A DNA stretch of 64,000 bases from Lithodes maja (taxonomy: Eukaryota > Arthropoda > Malacostraca > Decapoda > Lithodidae). The notes below the pieces were generated by a model. That model was given only the letters and a program-made list of their open reading frames with translations. It did not search any database and was not told the DNA's origin. A program made the translations under genes and the position numbers. The stretch is from NCBI GenBank assembly GCA_037953745.1, contig JBAKBP010001423.1, positions 1-64,000 on the forward strand. Direction: 5' to 3'. This document shows, piece by piece, positions 60,589-64,000 of the stretch (positions are counted from its first letter, which is position 1; each line of letters opens with the position of its first letter).

Positions 60589-63353
60589 GGTCTGTGGGTT
60601 CAAGGATTGTGTGGGTGAGAATGAAAGTAGGAATACAAACGTGGGTGATTGTATGCGTGTATGCCCCGACAGAGGATATACTTGAAAGAAAGAAAGAGGA
60701 GTTCTGGATGAATGTGGAGGCGTGCCTGGAGAAGTTTGACAAGAACGAAAGAATATTTCTGATTGGGGATATGAATGGTAAGGTGGGTGATAGGAAAGTT
60801 GAGGGAGTGGTGGGAGGGTGGGGGGTACCATCAGAGGTGAATGGGAATGGTAGTGCACTTGTGGACGTATGTGTGGGGAGTAGGCTGTGGATAGCCAACA
60901 CCTTCTTCCGACACAGAATGATCCACAGGTACACGTGGAAACGGATGTTGACGATGAAGGATAAGACAGTGGTGGAACGAAAGTCATTGATTGATTATGT
61001 ATGTGTGGATGAACGAATGAAGAAATCTGTGATGGATGCTAGGGTGTATAGGGGTATTGGAGGGGGTCTGTCTGATCATTATGTAGTGGTAGCTAAGGTT
61101 AGGATACAAAAGAAGTGGGTGAGGAGAGCGGGAGGGAGGCGAGAGGAGGGTGGAATGGTGAGGAGGGTGGAGAGGTTGCAGGAGGAGGAAGTCAGGGAGG
61201 AGTACAGGAGAGCAGTGGAAAGACGACTAGGTGGGTTCGACCTGGAAGTTATGGAGGAAGTGGAGGAGATGAGCAAGGTGTTTAAGGAGGAGATCTGTGC
61301 AGCATGTGAGGAGGTGTGTGGAGTGAGGAGAAGAGGGAGGGGAGTGAAAGGTACAGCATGGTGGACAGAAGAGGTAAGAATAGCTGTGGAAGAAAAGAAG
61401 AAAGCATATAGAGAGTGGTTGGGTAGTAGAGGGAATGAAGATTCCGAGAGACAGAAACGAGCGAGGTACGTGGAGAGTAAGAGGGTGGTGAAGAGAGTAG
61501 TGAAGGAAAGTAAGAGAAGAGTAGATGAGGAATTTGGAAGGAATCTGAGTGTAAAATGGAGGGAGAGTAAGAAACTGTTCTGGAAAGAAGTCAAGAAAGT
61601 TAGGGAAGGTAGCAAGGGAAACAGTAAGGGTGTGAAAGATAAGAATGGGAGAATGCTAGCCGAGAAGCAAGAGAGAGTCGAAAGATGGAGGGAGTACTTC
61701 AGTGAGTTGCTAAATGAAAGGAATGAAGAGCCAGCAAACATAGCTGGATATGGTATGGGAGGGAGAAGAAGAGAAGTAGGGGAGGAGGAGGTGGGGATCA
61801 GGAGGTCAGAAGTGTGGGAAGCCATGAAAAGAGTGAAGTTGGGGAAAGCACCAGGAACAGATGGAGTGTGTGGGGAAATGTTGAGGTATGGTGGTGAGAT
61901 AGTGATAGAATGGGTATGGAAAATGTGCAAACTAGCATGGGAGAAGGGGAGTGCACCCGATGACTGGAAGACTGGCATAATAGTCCCCCTATATAAGGGC
62001 AAAGGGGAAAGAGGAGTGTGTGGTAACCACCGAGGAATATGTCTTCTAAGCGTAGTAGGGAAGGTATACAGTAGGGTAGTGATTGAGAGAGTGAGAGTGA
62101 GAACGGAGAAATGGATAGGCGACGAGCAGGGAGGCTTTAGGAAGGGAAGAGGATGTGTAGATCAGATTTTTACCCTGAATTGTGTTGTGGAGAAGTATCT
62201 GGAGAAGAAACAAAAGGTGTATGTTGCCTTTATGGACTTGGAGAAGGCCTATGACAGAGTGGATAGAGAAGGTTTGTGGAAAGTACTTAGAATATACGGA
62301 GTAGAGGGCAAGTTGCTGAAAGCAGTGAAGAGCATGTATGAGGGTGCAAAGGCGGCAGTACGTGTGGAGAGTGAGCAGAGCGAGTTCTTTGACCTGAATG
62401 TTGGTTTGAAACAGGGGTGTGTGATGTCCCTGTGGTTGTTTACTGTATATATGGATGGAGTTATGAAAGAAATACTATCAAGAGCAGTGGATGTTGGTGT
62501 ATCGCTGAAAAGGGAGGGAATTGAGTGGAAGCTACCTATACTGCTGTTTGCGGATGATACAGTTCTGATGAGTGATAATGAATGGGAGTTGCAGGGTCTG
62601 GTAAATGAGTTTGGAACAGTGTGCGAAAAACGGAATTTGAAGGTAAATACGGGGAAGAGCAAGGTTATGGTCTTCGAAAGGGGTGAAGTCACAGAGTGTG
62701 AGGTGAAGCTGAACGGTCAGGCTATGGAGATCGTCAAATCTTTTAAGTATCTGGGCAGTGTGTTGAGTAAAGATGGGACTATGGATGAAGAGGTGCGGGA
62801 GAGGGTACAACAGGGGAAGAGGGTTGTAGGAACGCTAAAAGCAGTAACAAGAAATAGGGTGGTCAGTATGGAAGTGAAGAAGTCCTTGCATGACAGTGTG
62901 GTAATCCCGACACTGACTTACGGAAGCGAAGCATGGACGTTGGTTGAGAGACTCAGACCAAGAGTGAGAGCAGTGGAAATGAATTACTTAAGGAGTGCGT
63001 GCGGAATTACATGGAGGGATAGACAGACTAATGAGGAAGTAAGAAGGAGGTGTGGTGTGGAGGTAGATGTGCTGGAAAGTGTGAAAAGGAACAACTTGAG
63101 ATGGTTCGGCCATATGGAACGTATGGAAAGCGAGAGAATGACTAAGAGGGTGTACGAGAGCGAGGTGGAGGGACAGAGGGGGAGAGGTAGACCGAATATG
63201 AGGTGGAAGGATGGAGTGAGGAACTACATGAATGAAGGCGGTGCTGGTTGGGGGGAGGGGCGTCGACTGACTGGGGACAGAGGTGCATGGGGGCGGTTCG
63301 TTCGTGGCCACCCCTTCGGGGATCACGGCGTCAGGCAATAGATATATAGATAG
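60589..63353 (+). mobile_element. RTE-like retrotransposon copy U, 5'-truncated
   Basis: This is nearly identical to copy V from the bases GTCTGTGGGTTCAAGG onward. It lacks the 5' region and roughly the first 110 codons. The 3' end is a degenerate (GATA)n repeat at about 63340-63355. A 5' truncation is what target-primed reverse transcription commonly produces. The high similarity to V implies recent activity. Confidence 0.85.
60594..63341 (+). CDS. RTE-like endonuclease/reverse transcriptase, N-terminally truncated (copy U)
   Basis: The open frame of 915 codons begins inside the endonuclease (SRIVWVRMKVGIQTWV) and keeps GDMNGKVGD, SDHYVVV, all RT motifs including FADDTVLM, and the C-terminal RWFGHMERM block. 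It keeps QQGKR after EEVRERV, which V lacks. The first endonuclease motifs (WNVSGM, ETKWKG) are missing, so it should be inactive despite the clean frame. Confidence 0.82.
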   Translation: MGSRIVWVRMKVGIQTWVIVCVYAPTEDILERKKEEFWMNVEACLEKFDKNERIFLIGDMNGKVGDRKVEGVVGGWGVPSEVNGNGSALVDVCVGSRLWIANTFFRHRMIHRYTWKRMLTMKDKTVVERKSLIDYVCVDERMKKSVMDARVYRGIGGGLSDHYVVVAKVRIQKKWVRRAGGRREEGGMVRRVERLQEEEVREEYRRAVERRLGGFDLEVMEEVEEMSKVFKEEICAACEEVCGVRRRGRGVKGTAWWTEEVRIAVEEKKKAYREWLGSRGNEDSERQKRARYVESKRVVKRVVKESKRRVDEEFGRNLSVKWRESKKLFWKEVKKVREGSKGNSKGVKDKNGRMLAEKQERVERWREYFSELLNERNEEPANIAGYGMGGRRREVGEEEVGIRRSEVWEAMKRVKLGKAPGTDGVCGEMLRYGGEIVIEWVWKMCKLAWEKGSAPDDWKTGIIVPLYKGKGERGVCGNHRGICLLSVVGKVYSRVVIERVRVRTEKWIGDEQGGFRKGRGCVDQIFTLNCVVEKYLEKKQKVYVAFMDLEKAYDRVDREGLWKVLRIYGVEGKLLKAVKSMYEGAKAAVRVESEQSEFFDLNVGLKQGCVMSLWLFTVYMDGVMKEILSRAVDVGVSLKREGIEWKLPILLFADDTVLMSDNEWELQGLVNEFGTVCEKRNLKVNTGKSKVMVFERGEVTECEVKLNGQAMEIVKSFKYLGSVLSKDGTMDEEVRERVQQGKRVVGTLKAVTRNRVVSMEVKKSLHDSVVIPTLTYGSEAWTLVERLRPRVRAVEMNYLRSACGITWRDRQTNEEVRRRCGVEVDVLESVKRNNLRWFGHMERMESERMTKRVYESEVEGQRGRGRPNMRWKDGVRNYMNEGGAGWGEGRRLTGDRGAWGRFVRGHPFGDHGVRQ

Positions 63354-63710
63354 ATACCCTTCCCCGCCACACCCAGTATGAAGACCTTCACCGACACGGC
63401 GACACCACACCACAAGCCTTCCTAACAAACCTACCCAAACTTCCACCACTGAACTACAACCACCTTAACTTCATGCCGAAACGAGGACACGAGGCTTCCC
63501 ACTCCCGAAGATATAAGGTGAGATACTTATGCTTGTATTCTTGAACCATTCTTTAATTTTGCAGCGTCGTTAACCCCTTCAGCACCATGACGCCTTTTTA
63601 CCTTTGGTTCTGGTTTTTTATGCAGTTTACAAAGGACCTATGTGTGAGTATCCTAGGTTCGAGTCCTTGGAGTGCCACATGTATTTGTTGATTTCATTAA
63701 CCCCTTATTA
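63354..63710. other. No recognised gene
   Basis: Mixed-composition sequence follows the RTE end. No open frame of note or repeat family is recognised. Confidence 0.4.
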
Positions 63711-63826
63711 GCGGGGCCCGACTTAAGTCCGTAGCTAAAAACCTGGACTATGTAGCGGGGCCCGACTTAAGTCCGTAGCTAAAAACCTGGACTATGTAGC
63801 GGGGCCCGACTTTAGTCTGTGTGCAA
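63711..63826. repeat. 44-bp tandem repeat, about 2.6 copies
   Basis: Units begin GCGGGGCCCGACTTAAGTCC at 63711, 63755 and 63799. The first two are nearly identical and the third is partial with TTTAGTCTG. The rest to 64000 shows no gene. Confidence 0.8.
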
Positions 63827-64000
63827 TTTTGGAGCAATAATGGCTCTGAGAGAGAGATGAGCGACGGGAGGAGCATAGGTTGCCTCATGACCGCTCGGCA
63901 CGGATCCCGCGCACCTACTGACATCTACTCCACACAACTCCACCCTCCCTATCTCGCCACACAGGGAATTATATAAGGAAATTACCGTATTTTAGGCTTT

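Noticed and set aside
63711..63826. CRISPR-like array
   Set aside because: Contiguous 44-bp tandem repeat without spacers, in a eukaryotic context.

Overview
The window is animal nuclear DNA, most likely from a decapod crustacean or a close arthropod relative. This rests on an (AACCT)n arthropod-type telomere motif, a tRNA-derived SINE whose tail resembles known decapod SINEs, abundant DIRS, CR1-like and RTE retrotransposons, and the absence of any prokaryotic gene organisation. It is almost entirely nested transposable elements; host genes are limited to a C2H2 zinc-finger frame, one fibronectin type III exon and two weak exon candidates. All alignments were done by eye, so element edges are good to a few bases at best.

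Layout: 1-5056 is DIRS copy A (minus strand, truncated by the window). 5057-12524 is DIRS copy B, whose missing left end suggests that A lies inside it. 12525-12856 and 21291-21915 are two halves of a CR1-like LINE (LINE Z), split by 12857-21290, a structurally complete DIRS element (copy C) with gag, RT/RNase H and tyrosine-recombinase frames. 21917-23364 is a TA-flanked inverted-repeat element. 23740 to about 35500 is an I-like LINE (X, minus strand) split by a small DNA element (25567-26337) and by an intact-looking CR1/L2-like LINE (Y, 27826-31992). 36056-36292 is a fold-back element with head-to-head telomeric repeats. 37127-37927 is a zinc-finger gene. 39066-47262 is DIRS copy D (plus strand), abutting decayed LINE W (47263-49990). 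50010-53214 is an RTE-like element (V), next to a decayed second gag-like gene. 56602-57211 holds a MITE beside an FN3 exon. The rest is LINE fragments, a long inverted repeat and a second RTE copy (U, 60589-63353) fused into a truncated LINE.

The most unusual signal is in the DIRS family. Copies A, B and D share intact terminal repeats, internal complementary region and 5' leader with copy C, but their coding interior has lost most sense-strand adenines. Adenines are replaced by C, G or T. This removes stop codons in all sense frames, converts catalytic aspartates to alanine and destroys the gag start and splice acceptor. A and B still differ from each other almost only at sense-adenine positions. 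This looks like an adenine-targeted mutational process tied to propagation of a non-autonomous DIRS lineage. The mechanism is unknown and needs computational confirmation.
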